The notes under the pieces are model-generated. The model had not been told where the DNA came from and did not search any database. It was given only the letters and a program-made list of their open reading frames with translations. The position numbers and the translations under genes are program-made. Shown here one piece after another: positions 18,347-26,021 of a stretch of 58,598 bases of DNA. Where the stretch lies: positions 1 to 58,598 of the forward strand of contig SXXL01000039.1 in assembly GCA_005789565.1 (NCBI GenBank). Direction: 5' to 3'. The stretch's first letter is position 1; each line of letters opens with the position of its first letter. Origin of the DNA: Bacteroidota bacterium. GTDB taxonomy: Bacteria > Bacteroidota > Bacteroidia > Chitinophagales > Chitinophagaceae.

Positions 18347-19048
18347 TTACCGCCGCCGCTTGATCAGTTCGGCTTTTAGGATGCGGCAATCGGCGAGGGG
18401 ACGATCTCGGTCAGCTCCCTTGCTGGTGGGGGTGCCGGCAATGGCATCCAAGACCTCTGTTCCGCGGACCAGCTCTCCAAACACTGTATAATTCTGGTCG
18501 AGGTGCGGAGCACCTCCCTGTGTTTTGTAGACTTCGCGGTGTTGAAGGGGCAATTTTCGGCCTTGCAGGCGAAAGGTTTCCACTGAATCGAGTCCGGCGT
18601 CCGTGAAGATCTTACCATGCACGATGTAGAATTGACTACCGCTGCTGGCTTTTTCCGGGTTATTATCTCGCGCCGCAGCCAACACGCCCTTTTTATGGAA
18701 TAAGTTTGGGCGAAATTCGGCCGGGATGCGTTCGGCCGGACCACCATTGCCCAGGGGTTGTCCGGATTTGGCCTGCTTGGAATTCGGATCGCCCCCTTGG
18801 ATCATGAAATGTTTGATCACCCGGTGAAATAGGGTGCTGTCGTAATAGCCTGATTTTACCAGCCGCAAGAAATTATCGCGGTGCAGGGGCGTGGAATCGG
18901 AGAGTCGAAGCACCATCACGCCTTGCGTGGTGGTGAGTTGAACATCTTTTTTTCTGTCTTTTTTTCGCAGGGTGGTATCCGGCTGGGCAGTGAGATCCAA
19001 ACACAGTGTCAATGAGATGAATGATAGTAAAAGTGGAACGGTTCTCAT
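18347..19048 (-). CDS. Exported peptidyl-prolyl cis-trans isomerase, cyclophilin type
   Basis: A 233-residue cyclophilin that speeds proline isomerisation during folding. It starts with a signal peptide (MRTVPLLLSFISLTLCLDLTAQ), so it acts in the periplasm. The cyclophilin core is clear: TLFHRVIKHFMIQGGDP, then ASSGSQFYIVHG, and YTVFGELVRGTEVLDAIA. An insertion between QFYIVHG and the LDQNYTVFG strand (about 30 residues with VETFRLQGRKLPLQHREV) is typical of the Bacteroidota forms. The ATG is 7 nt after the stop of the upstream 111-residue gene, so both are one transcript. Confidence 0.95.
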   Translation of the reverse strand: MRTVPLLLSFISLTLCLDLTAQPDTTLRKKDRKKDVQLTTTQGVMVLRLSDSTPLHRDNFLRLVKSGYYDSTLFHRVIKHFMIQGGDPNSKQAKSGQPLGNGGPAERIPAEFRPNLFHKKGVLAAARDNNPEKASSGSQFYIVHGKIFTDAGLDSVETFRLQGRKLPLQHREVYKTQGGAPHLDQNYTVFGELVRGTEVLDAIAGTPTSKGADRDRPLADCRILKAELIKRRR

Positions 19049-19055
19049 AGGGGGG

Positions 19056-19391
19056 TTACTTTTCAAAATAAAGCAGGACATGGTCCTTGATGAAATTTTC
19101 CTGTTCAACCGGATTCATCGGCGGCATGGGTTTGAGCTGGCGAAAATGGGGCCAGCCCTCTTCATCCACGCCTTCCATTTCATAATAGCCGCTGTTGGAA
19201 AGCAGGCTGCAAACGGCAATATGCATCAGGTCCTGTTTCTCTTCCTTGCTAAACGTTTCCCGGATCTGTCCGAACTCCTGAATACCGATCAGGAATAGGA
19301 TGGCCTCCAGATCGGGTTTTTTACCAAATCGCTCCACCAGCGAAGCTTCCAGGTTCCACCATCTTTGTTGCAGGTCGTCGTTTACAAGCAT
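19056..19391 (-). CDS. Small conserved-looking protein of unknown function
   Basis: A 111-residue soluble, acidic, mostly helical protein that I do not recognise as a named family. Visible features are LVNDDLQQRWWNLEASLVERFG at the N-terminus (a Trp-Trp pair), DLEAILFLIGIQEFGQIRETFSKEEKQDLMHIA in the middle and GYYEMEGVDEEGWPHF with a PMPPMNPVEQENF loop at the end. There is no signal peptide or membrane segment. It is the first gene of a two-gene transcript with the cyclophilin. Its -7 box is 4 nt before the ATG, suggesting a leaderless mRNA. Confidence 0.8.
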   Translation of the reverse strand: MLVNDDLQQRWWNLEASLVERFGKKPDLEAILFLIGIQEFGQIRETFSKEEKQDLMHIAVCSLLSNSGYYEMEGVDEEGWPHFRQLKPMPPMNPVEQENFIKDHVLLYFEK

Positions 19392-19395
19392 GACG

Positions 19396-19403
19396 CAAAG
19401 ATA
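19396..19403 (-). promoter_or_regulatory. -7 box 4 nt before an ATG
   Basis: TATCTTTG, perfect TAnnTTTG, then CGTC and the ATG of the 111-residue protein. Confidence 0.65.
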
Positions 19404-19410
19404 GATGCGT

Positions 19411-19418
19411 TACCTTAG
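19411..19418 (+). promoter_or_regulatory. Probable -7 box of serS
   Basis: TACCTTAG matches TAnnTTTG at 7 of 8 bases and lies 17 nt before the serS ATG, back to back with the divergent box at 19396. Confidence 0.5.
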
Positions 19419-19435
19419 CGGCAAATCGAACGGAC

Positions 19436-20710
19436 ATGTTGACCTTGGCTTTATTGCGTCAGGATCCGGAGGCAGTCAAGAAAAAACTCCAAAAAAAGCA
19501 TTTTTCATCGGTGGAGATCGTGGATCAGGTCATCGGTCTGGATGATCAGCGCAAGAAACTTCAACTGGATAGTGACAATCTGCTGGCGCAGGTAAACGCC
19601 GCGTCCAAAGAGATCGGTCAGCTCATGTCCAAAGGCCAGCGCGACGAGGCCGAAGCCAAAAAACAAGCCGTTTCCGCCCTGAAAGAGCAACTGCAGCCCC
19701 TACAAAACGAACTGTCAGGGGTCGAGCAAGCCTTGCAGGATGAGCTGGTGAAACTACCCAACCTCCCCGCCGAAATCGTGCCCGAAGGGAAGTTGGCCGC
19801 CGATAATGTGGTCGTTAAGGAAGGCGGCGTCATGCCAACACTCACGCAAAAGGTTCCGCATTGGGACCTGATCAAGCAATACGACCTGATCGATTTTGAG
19901 ACCGGCGCCAAACTCACCGGCAGCGGTTTCCCTTTATATAAAGGAAAAGGAGCTCGCTTGCAGCGCTCCCTGATCCAGTATTTTCTCAACCACAACACCG
20001 AGGCCGGATATGTGGAGTATATACCGCCTTATTTGGTCAATACTGCCTCGGCCTATGCGACCGGACAACTGCCCGACAAAGAAGGGCAGATGTATCACAT
20101 GACGGCTGATAATTATTATTTGATCCCCACCGCCGAGGTGCCGGTCACCAATATTTATCGCGACACCATTCTCAAGTCGGCCGATCTGCCCGTGAAGATG
20201 ACGGCCTACACACCCTGTTTTCGTCGGGAGGCAGGGAGTTTCGGCGCGGATGTACGCGGCCTGAACCGCGTGCATCAATTCGATAAAGTGGAGATCGTTC
20301 AGTTGGTGGATCCAGCAACCAGTTATGCCGTATTGGATGAGATGGTAGCGCATGTCGAGAAATTGTTGATCGACCTCGAACTTCCGTACCGCATTTTACG
20401 GCTCTGTGGTGGCGACATGAGTTTCAATTCGGCACTCACCTATGATTTTGAAGTATTCAGTGCCGCACAGGAAAAATGGCTGGAAGTCAGTTCCGTCAGC
20501 AATTTCGAAACCTTTCAGTCGAACCGTATGAAACTCCGCTACAAAGACGACAGCGGCAAATCTCAACTCCTGCACACCCTCAACGGCAGTTCACTCGCCT
20601 TGCCCCGCATCGTGGCGGCTTTGCTGGAGAACAATCAATCGAATGAGGGGATCCGGCTGCCAAAGGTCTTGCACTCCTATTTTGGGATGAGTAGCATCCT
20701 ATTGCCTTGA
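19436..20710 (+). CDS. serS: Seryl-tRNA synthetase
   Basis: A 424-residue class II synthetase that charges tRNA-Ser and also tRNA-Sec where present. The N-terminal antiparallel coiled coil covers about residues 25-105 (DDQRKKLQLDSDNLLAQVNA to the SGVEQALQDELVKLPNLP end). The catalytic core has motif 2 in FRREAGSFGADVRGLNRVHQF and motif 3 in NGSSLALPRIVAALLENNQ. The length is normal. The stop codon abuts the stop codon of the convergent alkane-monooxygenase-like gene with no base between, and no terminator hairpin is visible there. Confidence 0.98.
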   Translation: MLTLALLRQDPEAVKKKLQKKHFSSVEIVDQVIGLDDQRKKLQLDSDNLLAQVNAASKEIGQLMSKGQRDEAEAKKQAVSALKEQLQPLQNELSGVEQALQDELVKLPNLPAEIVPEGKLAADNVVVKEGGVMPTLTQKVPHWDLIKQYDLIDFETGAKLTGSGFPLYKGKGARLQRSLIQYFLNHNTEAGYVEYIPPYLVNTASAYATGQLPDKEGQMYHMTADNYYLIPTAEVPVTNIYRDTILKSADLPVKMTAYTPCFRREAGSFGADVRGLNRVHQFDKVEIVQLVDPATSYAVLDEMVAHVEKLLIDLELPYRILRLCGGDMSFNSALTYDFEVFSAAQEKWLEVSSVSNFETFQSNRMKLRYKDDSGKSQLLHTLNGSSLALPRIVAALLENNQSNEGIRLPKVLHSYFGMSSILLP

Positions 20711-21760
20711 TCAGGCCACAGCCATTTTTTTGATCCGCTGGTTCATGATGGCGAACCAGGCCGGGGGTAGCAAACTCAACAACATCATGCCCGGATATCC
20801 GGTGGGCATTTGCGGGGCCTCGTCGTGGTGCCGAAGGACCTGATATTTACGACTGGCCAGGTAGTGGTGGTCGGAATGGCGGCTAAGTTCGAACAAAAAC
20901 AGCCGGCCGATCATGTGATCGCTGTTCCAGCTGTGCTCGGGCATGGCGCGTTCGTATTTGCCTTCCCCGGTAGCCCGGCGCTGCAATCCATAATGTTCGA
21001 TATAATTCACGGTTTCCAGGAGCAAGATTCCCATGCCGGCGGCCGCCAGGAAATATAAGAGCACCCAACCGCCAAAGAACCAGTAGATAATACCAATGAA
21101 CCCCCATTGGATCAATTGAAATTGGATCATTTCGTTGTGCAGACTGAAGATGCTTCGTCCTTTTTTTCGGCATTCGTCGTTGGCGATGTGCCAGGCGCTC
21201 AAATAGCTCATGATCACAGTGCGAAACCAGAAAAGATAAACGATCTCGTTGTAGCGGGCGCTGCTGGGATCTTCCGGGGTGGCGACGCGTTTATGGTGAC
21301 CTTTGTTGTGCTCGGTGAAAAAATGCATGTACAGGGACGTGAGCAACAAACTTTTCGCCAGTGTTTGTTCGAAACGGTTCACGCGGTGTCCGAGCTCGTG
21401 CGCCACGTTGATGCCGAAGCTGCCGCACAAAATGCCCATAGCGCCGATGCGACCCACTCTTTCCCAGGTGGTGAGCGCGGGATCTTGCATGGAAATCAGA
21501 AATTGAAAGAGCAAGAAATATTGCACGGGAACGGAGAGGTAGAGCAGGTAGTCGTAGAGTTTATCCTGCCGCGCCATTTCTTCCTCGGCGGCCGACAAAT
21601 TTTCCGCCCGCGGAGCGATCAGCAGTTCCAGGGAGGGAATCAGAATCCAAACCAGGATCATAGGGATCCACACCTGCCATCCCTGTACCTGAAAGGCATA
21701 GGCCGCTGCCAGAAACAGCAGAAACGGAAGACCATATTTTAAGGCACGCACCGATCTCAC
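20711..21760 (-). CDS. alkB: AlkB-type alkane 1-monooxygenase-like membrane di-iron enzyme
   Basis: A 349-residue integral membrane protein of the AlkB/fatty-acid-desaturase superfamily, which hydroxylates the terminal carbon of medium or long alkanes using a rubredoxin electron donor. All histidine boxes are present: HELGH (121-125), HNKGHH (151-156) followed by VATPEDPSSAR, NYIEHYG (252-258) and RHSDHH (294-299). Six helices are predicted. The start is a GTG directly after the promoter; a second GTG three codons later is possible. No rubredoxin or rubredoxin reductase gene is in the window, so the electron donor is encoded elsewhere or the substrate differs, for example a fatty acid or alkyl chain of a lipid. 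It lies directly downstream of the POT transporter gene but has its own -7 box. Confidence 0.9.
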   Translation of the reverse strand: MRSVRALKYGLPFLLFLAAAYAFQVQGWQVWIPMILVWILIPSLELLIAPRAENLSAAEEEMARQDKLYDYLLYLSVPVQYFLLFQFLISMQDPALTTWERVGRIGAMGILCGSFGINVAHELGHRVNRFEQTLAKSLLLTSLYMHFFTEHNKGHHKRVATPEDPSSARYNEIVYLFWFRTVIMSYLSAWHIANDECRKKGRSIFSLHNEMIQFQLIQWGFIGIIYWFFGGWVLLYFLAAAGMGILLLETVNYIEHYGLQRRATGEGKYERAMPEHSWNSDHMIGRLFLFELSRHSDHHYLASRKYQVLRHHDEAPQMPTGYPGMMLLSLLPPAWFAIMNQRIKKMAVA

Positions 21761-21764
21761 TATC

Positions 21765-21772
21765 CAAAATTA
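21765..21772 (-). promoter_or_regulatory. -7 box 4 nt before a GTG start
   Basis: TAATTTTG, perfect TAnnTTTG, then GATA and the GTG of the AlkB-like gene; again the spacing predicts a leaderless transcript. Confidence 0.55.
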
Positions 21773-21782
21773 TGATTTGACT

Positions 21783-21810
21783 CCGAACGCTGAACGCCGA
21801 ACTCCGAACT
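21783..21810 (-). repeat. Heptanucleotide array at the POT stop codon
   Basis: Four units, on the minus strand AGTTCGG, AGTTCGG, CGTTCAG, CGTTCGG, begin inside the TAG stop codon of the POT gene and run toward the AlkB-like gene. The unit is the same as at 4666 in the opposite orientation relative to the gene. Confidence 0.8.
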
Positions 21811-23593
21811 AGTTGACACCGTGCATCATCTGCTTCAGCTTCGGCGTTAGGCCGAATAGCAGGACCGAAGCGATGCCGCAAAGAATGACAAACACCATGA
21901 AGAATTCAAACAGGTTGTGGATCGTGAAGCCGGCAAACGTGGGGTATTCGACGGTGATGATCTTTTTTTCTTTGATCAGGGCGTATTGTTCAGCGGTAAG
22001 TTGTTTGGTTTCGTCCTTGAAATAGTCGGTGAATTTTATGTCGTTTTCCTTTGCCAGGTCGTCGTTGATCTCTGCAGACTTTAGCTTGGCCAGTAGGAAG
22101 AGTTGTTCACCTGAGGGATCTGTTTTACCGTCCAGGATATCTTTTAGGTTGATGTTTGATTTTTCAGCCGCGATGTATTGTTCGCTGGTGGGGGGGAGGA
22201 TTGCTCCCAGTGTTCCGGCCAATGCGTAACCAGAGGCGTTGGACAGGAAGAACACTCCGTATAAGAGGGAGGAGAATCGTTTGGGAGCCAGTTTTCCTAC
22301 CAGGGAGAGACCGATCGGACTCAAGCAGAGTTCTCCGAAGGTTTGGATCAGGTAAAGCAAGATGAGCCATTTGACGGCCAACAATCCGCTGTTGCCCAGG
22401 TCCTTTACATTATGAGCGATGATGAAATAGCTGACGGCGATGAGTAAAAGTCCGATCGCTTGCTTAAAGGGTGAGATGGGCTCTTTTCCCTTGGCACGAA
22501 GTTTGTCCCACAGGATACTGAAGGGAACGGCGAACATCACAACGAAGATCCCGTTGAAGATCTGCACCATGGAAGGGGGCATATCCCATCCGAAAAAGTT
22601 GCGATCGGTTTGATTGTCGGCGATAAAGGTCAGCGACGAACCGGCCTGCTCGAAAGCTGCCCAGAAGAAGATCACGAAGAAGGAGACGATGTAGATGACC
22701 CAGATCCGATCGCGTTCGACCTTGGTGATGGAGCTGTCGGAGAGGATGAGTCGAGCCAGGGATATACCCGCTGCGTAGATGATCGAATAGATCACGTTTT
22801 GTCCCAATAAATAAAAGAAAGCCAGCCCCAACACTGCAAACAGCACTCCCGTAGTAATAAGCGCTGTGTTGGAGAAGACGGCTTTTTGGGATTCTCCTTC
22901 TTCGTAGTCGCTGGAAACATTGTCCTTCGGCAGACCCCCGATGGCCCGTCCCTCCGGCGTGATCACATATTTATCTTTCAGCAGGAAGAAGGTGATGGTT
23001 CCGATCACCATGGCGATAGAGGCGGCCAGATAGCCCCATTTGAAAGCGTAGATGTCGCGGTTACCGGCGGCATCGGTGATGTCACCCAACAGGGGACAGA
23101 TCAACTGTCCCAGAAAGGCGCCCAGGTTGATGCCCATGTAAAAAATCGTGAAGGCCGTATCGAGTTTGTTTTTCTCTGCCTTAGGATACAAGCTGCTCAC
23201 CATGCTGGAGATGTTTGGCTTGAAAAATCCGTTACCAAAGATGATCACCCCCAGGGCTATGTATAGTAAGGTCGTCGCCAGGTCGAGGTTTTGGCTGAAA
23301 ATGCTGGCGCTGAAGAAAAGCAACAACTGACCGGTTGCCATGAGGGTACCGCCCAGCAGGATGCAGTAGCGGTTGCCCAGAAAACGGTCGGAGATGAACC
23401 CACCCAGCATGGGGGTCAGGTAGCAGAGGCCCAGGAATCCCCCATAGATCAAAGAGGATTGCTCTTTGCTCATCATCAGGGCATTTACGATGAAAAGGGT
23501 CAGCAAGGTGCGCATTCCATAGAAGTTGAAGCGCTCCCACATTTCGGTTCCGAAGAGAACCCAGAGTCCTTTGGGGTGTCGATTGGATGACAT
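21809..23593 (-). CDS. POT/PTR2-family proton-coupled peptide transporter
   Basis: A 594-residue MFS-fold symporter for di- and tripeptides. The signature EMWERFNFYGMRTLL (ExxERFxYY-like) opens the first helix, and the PTR2 block GYLAASIAMVIGTITFFLLK and FFWAAFEQAGSSLTFIADNQ are present. About 85 mostly charged residues (about 469-553, with LKDILDGKTDPSGEQ and DYFKDETKQLTAEQ) are inserted between the last two helices; an extended loop here occurs in some Bacteroidota members. It is on the same strand as the downstream alkB-like gene. No peptidase lies beside it. Divergent from purD across 114 nt. Confidence 0.94.
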   Translation of the reverse strand: MSSNRHPKGLWVLFGTEMWERFNFYGMRTLLTLFIVNALMMSKEQSSLIYGGFLGLCYLTPMLGGFISDRFLGNRYCILLGGTLMATGQLLLFFSASIFSQNLDLATTLLYIALGVIIFGNGFFKPNISSMVSSLYPKAEKNKLDTAFTIFYMGINLGAFLGQLICPLLGDITDAAGNRDIYAFKWGYLAASIAMVIGTITFFLLKDKYVITPEGRAIGGLPKDNVSSDYEEGESQKAVFSNTALITTGVLFAVLGLAFFYLLGQNVIYSIIYAAGISLARLILSDSSITKVERDRIWVIYIVSFFVIFFWAAFEQAGSSLTFIADNQTDRNFFGWDMPPSMVQIFNGIFVVMFAVPFSILWDKLRAKGKEPISPFKQAIGLLLIAVSYFIIAHNVKDLGNSGLLAVKWLILLYLIQTFGELCLSPIGLSLVGKLAPKRFSSLLYGVFFLSNASGYALAGTLGAILPPTSEQYIAAEKSNINLKDILDGKTDPSGEQLFLLAKLKSAEINDDLAKENDIKFTDYFKDETKQLTAEQYALIKEKKIITVEYPTFAGFTIHNLFEFFMVFVILCGIASVLLFGLTPKLKQMMHGVN

Positions 23594-23675
23594 ACGTGGT
23601 GGTGATTGGTTAAGGAATGGCCCGAAGGCCGTTGCCCCAAAATAGCCAAAAAAGGGTTATCCGCCTTTTTTAGGA

Positions 23676-23683
23676 TTATCTTT
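23676..23683 (+). promoter_or_regulatory. Possible -7 box of purD
   Basis: TATCTTTA, a 7/8 match to TAnnTTTG, about 24 nt before the purD ATG. Position is approximate to a few bases. Confidence 0.35.
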
Positions 23684-23707
23684 AGCCCCTCCCAGCGCGG
23701 TATGTAT

Positions 23708-24985
23708 ATGAATGTATTGATCCTTGGTTCTGGCGGACGGGAACATGCCCTGGCCTGGAAAATTGTCCAGAGTCCGCTTTGCGAGCATCTTTTTATTGCC
23801 CCGGGTAATCCGGGAACGGCCGCTCTGGGTACTAACCTTCCGGTTTCCCTTTCCGATTTTTCGGCCATCCGAAAAGCTTGTGTCGATCACCGGATCGGAT
23901 TGGTGCTGGTGGGACCAGAAGATCCGCTCGTGAATGGCCTCACAGATTATCTTGAAACGGTCGATGAGCTCAAGGACCTGATCGTGATTGGTCCCTCGAA
24001 AGAAGGTGCCCAGCTCGAAGGCAGTAAGGCTTACGCCAAGTCTTTTATGATCCGGCATGGTATTCCCACCGCCCGTTACCGTGAATTTCAGGCCGATACA
24101 TTCGAAGAAGGGTTAGATTATCTGCGTCAACATACCTTACCCATCGTCCTGAAGGCCGATGGATTGGCAGCGGGCAAAGGGGTGGTGATTGCCCAAGATG
24201 TCGAGTCGGCCCAGCAGACTTTTCGGGAGATGATCCAAGAGGCTAAGTTTGGGGCGGCCGGCGCGAAAGTGGTGGTGGAGCAATTTTTACAGGGTATCGA
24301 GGTGTCTGTTTTTGTGCTGACGGATGGAAGCGATTATTTGATCCTGCCCGAGGCAAAGGATTACAAACGTATTGGGGAGGGCGACACCGGATTGAATACC
24401 GGCGGGATGGGGGCGGTGAGTCCCGTTCCGTTCATGACGCCCGACTTGAGAAGGACCATTGAGGAGAAGATCGTTCGTCCCACGATCGAAGGCATCGCCC
24501 AAGAGAACATCCGCTACCGGGGCTTTGTATTCATCGGACTCATGATCGACGGCGACCGGCCTTACGTGATCGAATACAACTGTCGCATGGGTGATCCGGA
24601 AACGGAGGTGGTGATGCCGCGCCTGCGATCGGATCTGCTAGCCTTACTATTGGCAACCGGCAAAGGCGAGTTGAAAAACATGCAGGCCGACGCGGATACA
24701 CGGGCAGCTGCCACGGTGGTGGCGGTGAGCGGTGGGTATCCGGAGGCTTATCAAAAAGGCTTTTCGATCACGGGGGTGGATCAGGTGGATCCATCCTGTG
24801 TCTTGTTTCAAATGGGTACCACGTTGCAGGACGGCCAACTTCAAACACAGGGTGGTCGGGTACTGACCGTTACAGCCTACGGCGACTCGATCGCGCAGGC
24901 GGTCGCCCGTGCACAAACAGAACAAGCTAAGGTCCGCTACGAACAAAAATATCTTCGCCGTGACATCGGCCACGAATTCCCCTAA
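23708..24985 (+). CDS. purD: Phosphoribosylamine-glycine ligase (GAR synthetase)
   Basis: A 425-residue ATP-grasp enzyme of purine synthesis that joins phosphoribosylamine and glycine. The start MNVLILGSGGREHALAWK is the family N-terminus (N domain with GSGGREHA); an in-frame ATG two codons earlier is possible. ATP-grasp motifs include LKADGLAAGKGVVIA, the NTGGMGAVSPVPFMT segment and the metal-binding EYNCRMGDPETEVVMPRL. The length is normal. Its stop codon is the first part of a heptanucleotide array that runs to the next gene. Confidence 0.98.
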   Translation: MNVLILGSGGREHALAWKIVQSPLCEHLFIAPGNPGTAALGTNLPVSLSDFSAIRKACVDHRIGLVLVGPEDPLVNGLTDYLETVDELKDLIVIGPSKEGAQLEGSKAYAKSFMIRHGIPTARYREFQADTFEEGLDYLRQHTLPIVLKADGLAAGKGVVIAQDVESAQQTFREMIQEAKFGAAGAKVVVEQFLQGIEVSVFVLTDGSDYLILPEAKDYKRIGEGDTGLNTGGMGAVSPVPFMTPDLRRTIEEKIVRPTIEGIAQENIRYRGFVFIGLMIDGDRPYVIEYNCRMGDPETEVVMPRLRSDLLALLLATGKGELKNMQADADTRAAATVVAVSGGYPEAYQKGFSITGVDQVDPSCVLFQMGTTLQDGQLQTQGGRVLTVTAYGDSIAQAVARAQTEQAKVRYEQKYLRRDIGHEFP

Positions 24986-25038
24986 CTCCAAACTCCAAAC
25001 TTCTTCACCCTTCATCCTTCATCCTTCATCCTTCATGA
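24983..25038 (+). repeat. Heptanucleotide array spanning the whole purD-kynA spacer
   Basis: Eight consecutive units in strict 7-nt register: TAACTCC (contains the purD TAA), AAACTCC, AAACTTC, TTCACCC, TTCATCC, TTCATCC, TTCATCC and TTCATGA (contains the kynA ATG). Two unit families are joined: an AAACTCC type, related to the arrays at 4666 and 21783, and a TTCATCC type. The array is exactly the intergenic region. Confidence 0.85.
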
Positions 25039-26021
25039 ACTATAGCGATTATTTACAACTCGACAAGATCCTGAACGCGCAGGACCTGGAAAGCGTCAAA
25101 GCCGGCAAGCCTGCGCACGACGAGTCGCTTTTCATTGTCATACACCAGACCTACGAACTTTGGTTCAAGCAATTGCACACCGAGGTCGATTCGGCGCTGT
25201 TATTGCTGAAAAATCCGTCGCTGAACGACAATTCCCCCGAATTGCAGACATTGGTTCATCGTCTCGACCGGGGTGGTACGATTTTGAAGGTGCTGGTACA
25301 TCAGATCGATGTCATGGAAACGATGACGGCCTCCGATTTTTTGGAGTTTCGGGATCTGCTTCGCCCGGCCAGCGGATTTCAGAGCTGGCAATTCAAGGAG
25401 TTGGAGGCGAAGCTGGGATTGAAGTTTGCGCACCGGCATGGGCATGATTATTATATATCGCAGTTGCGCCCCGATCAGGTCGACGTCATTCGCCAGGCCG
25501 AGTCGGCTCAATCTTTGTTGCAATTGTTGAATGCCTGGTTGGAGCGTATGCCGTTTTTGGATCGGGAGGCGGCCGATTTTTGGCCGGCCTATCGCTCGGT
25601 CTTTCTTGGAAGCCTGTCGAGTGAAGAAAAAAACGCAGCTGCGGCCTTTGAGGGGATCTTCAAAGAGTCGGCTGCCGAGCGCAGTTTGTCGCCCCGGGCT
25701 TGCCGGGCTGCATTATTTATCATGTTGCACCGGGGTTATCCATTGCTTCATTTGCCGTATCGGTTGCTGCAGGCCTTGCTGGAGATCGATGATCAACTGA
25801 GTTTGTGGCGGTATCGGCACATGAATATGGTACAACGGGTCATCGGCATCCGCATGGGTACGGGGGGCAGTACGGGTCGGGATTATTTGAAGGGTGCTGC
25901 CGATAAGCATTACATTTTCCGGGAGGTGGCGGAGCTGACCAGTTTTTTGGTGGAGTCCGGGAAGGTCCCCGTCCTTTCTGCCGAGGCGCAGCAATTACTG
26001 GGATTTCGGTTTCCCCAATAA
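25035..26021 (+). CDS. kynA: Tryptophan 2,3-dioxygenase
   Basis: A 328-residue heme enzyme that opens the indole ring of tryptophan to N-formylkynurenine, the first step of the kynurenine route. Family motifs: the N-terminal YSDYLQLDKILNAQ, HDESLFIVIHQTYELWFKQL (distal substrate/heme region), LEFRDLLRPASGFQSWQF and the C-terminal RYRHMNMVQRVIGIRMGTGG followed by STGRDYLKG. The start is set by conservation; upstream in-frame codons lie in purD and repeats. No other kyn genes are present. The 3' end overlaps the convergent MFS gene by 27 nt. Confidence 0.95.
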   Translation: MNYSDYLQLDKILNAQDLESVKAGKPAHDESLFIVIHQTYELWFKQLHTEVDSALLLLKNPSLNDNSPELQTLVHRLDRGGTILKVLVHQIDVMETMTASDFLEFRDLLRPASGFQSWQFKELEAKLGLKFAHRHGHDYYISQLRPDQVDVIRQAESAQSLLQLLNAWLERMPFLDREAADFWPAYRSVFLGSLSSEEKNAAAAFEGIFKESAAERSLSPRACRAALFIMLHRGYPLLHLPYRLLQALLEIDDQLSLWRYRHMNMVQRVIGIRMGTGGSTGRDYLKGAADKHYIFREVAELTSFLVESGKVPVLSAEAQQLLGFRFPQ

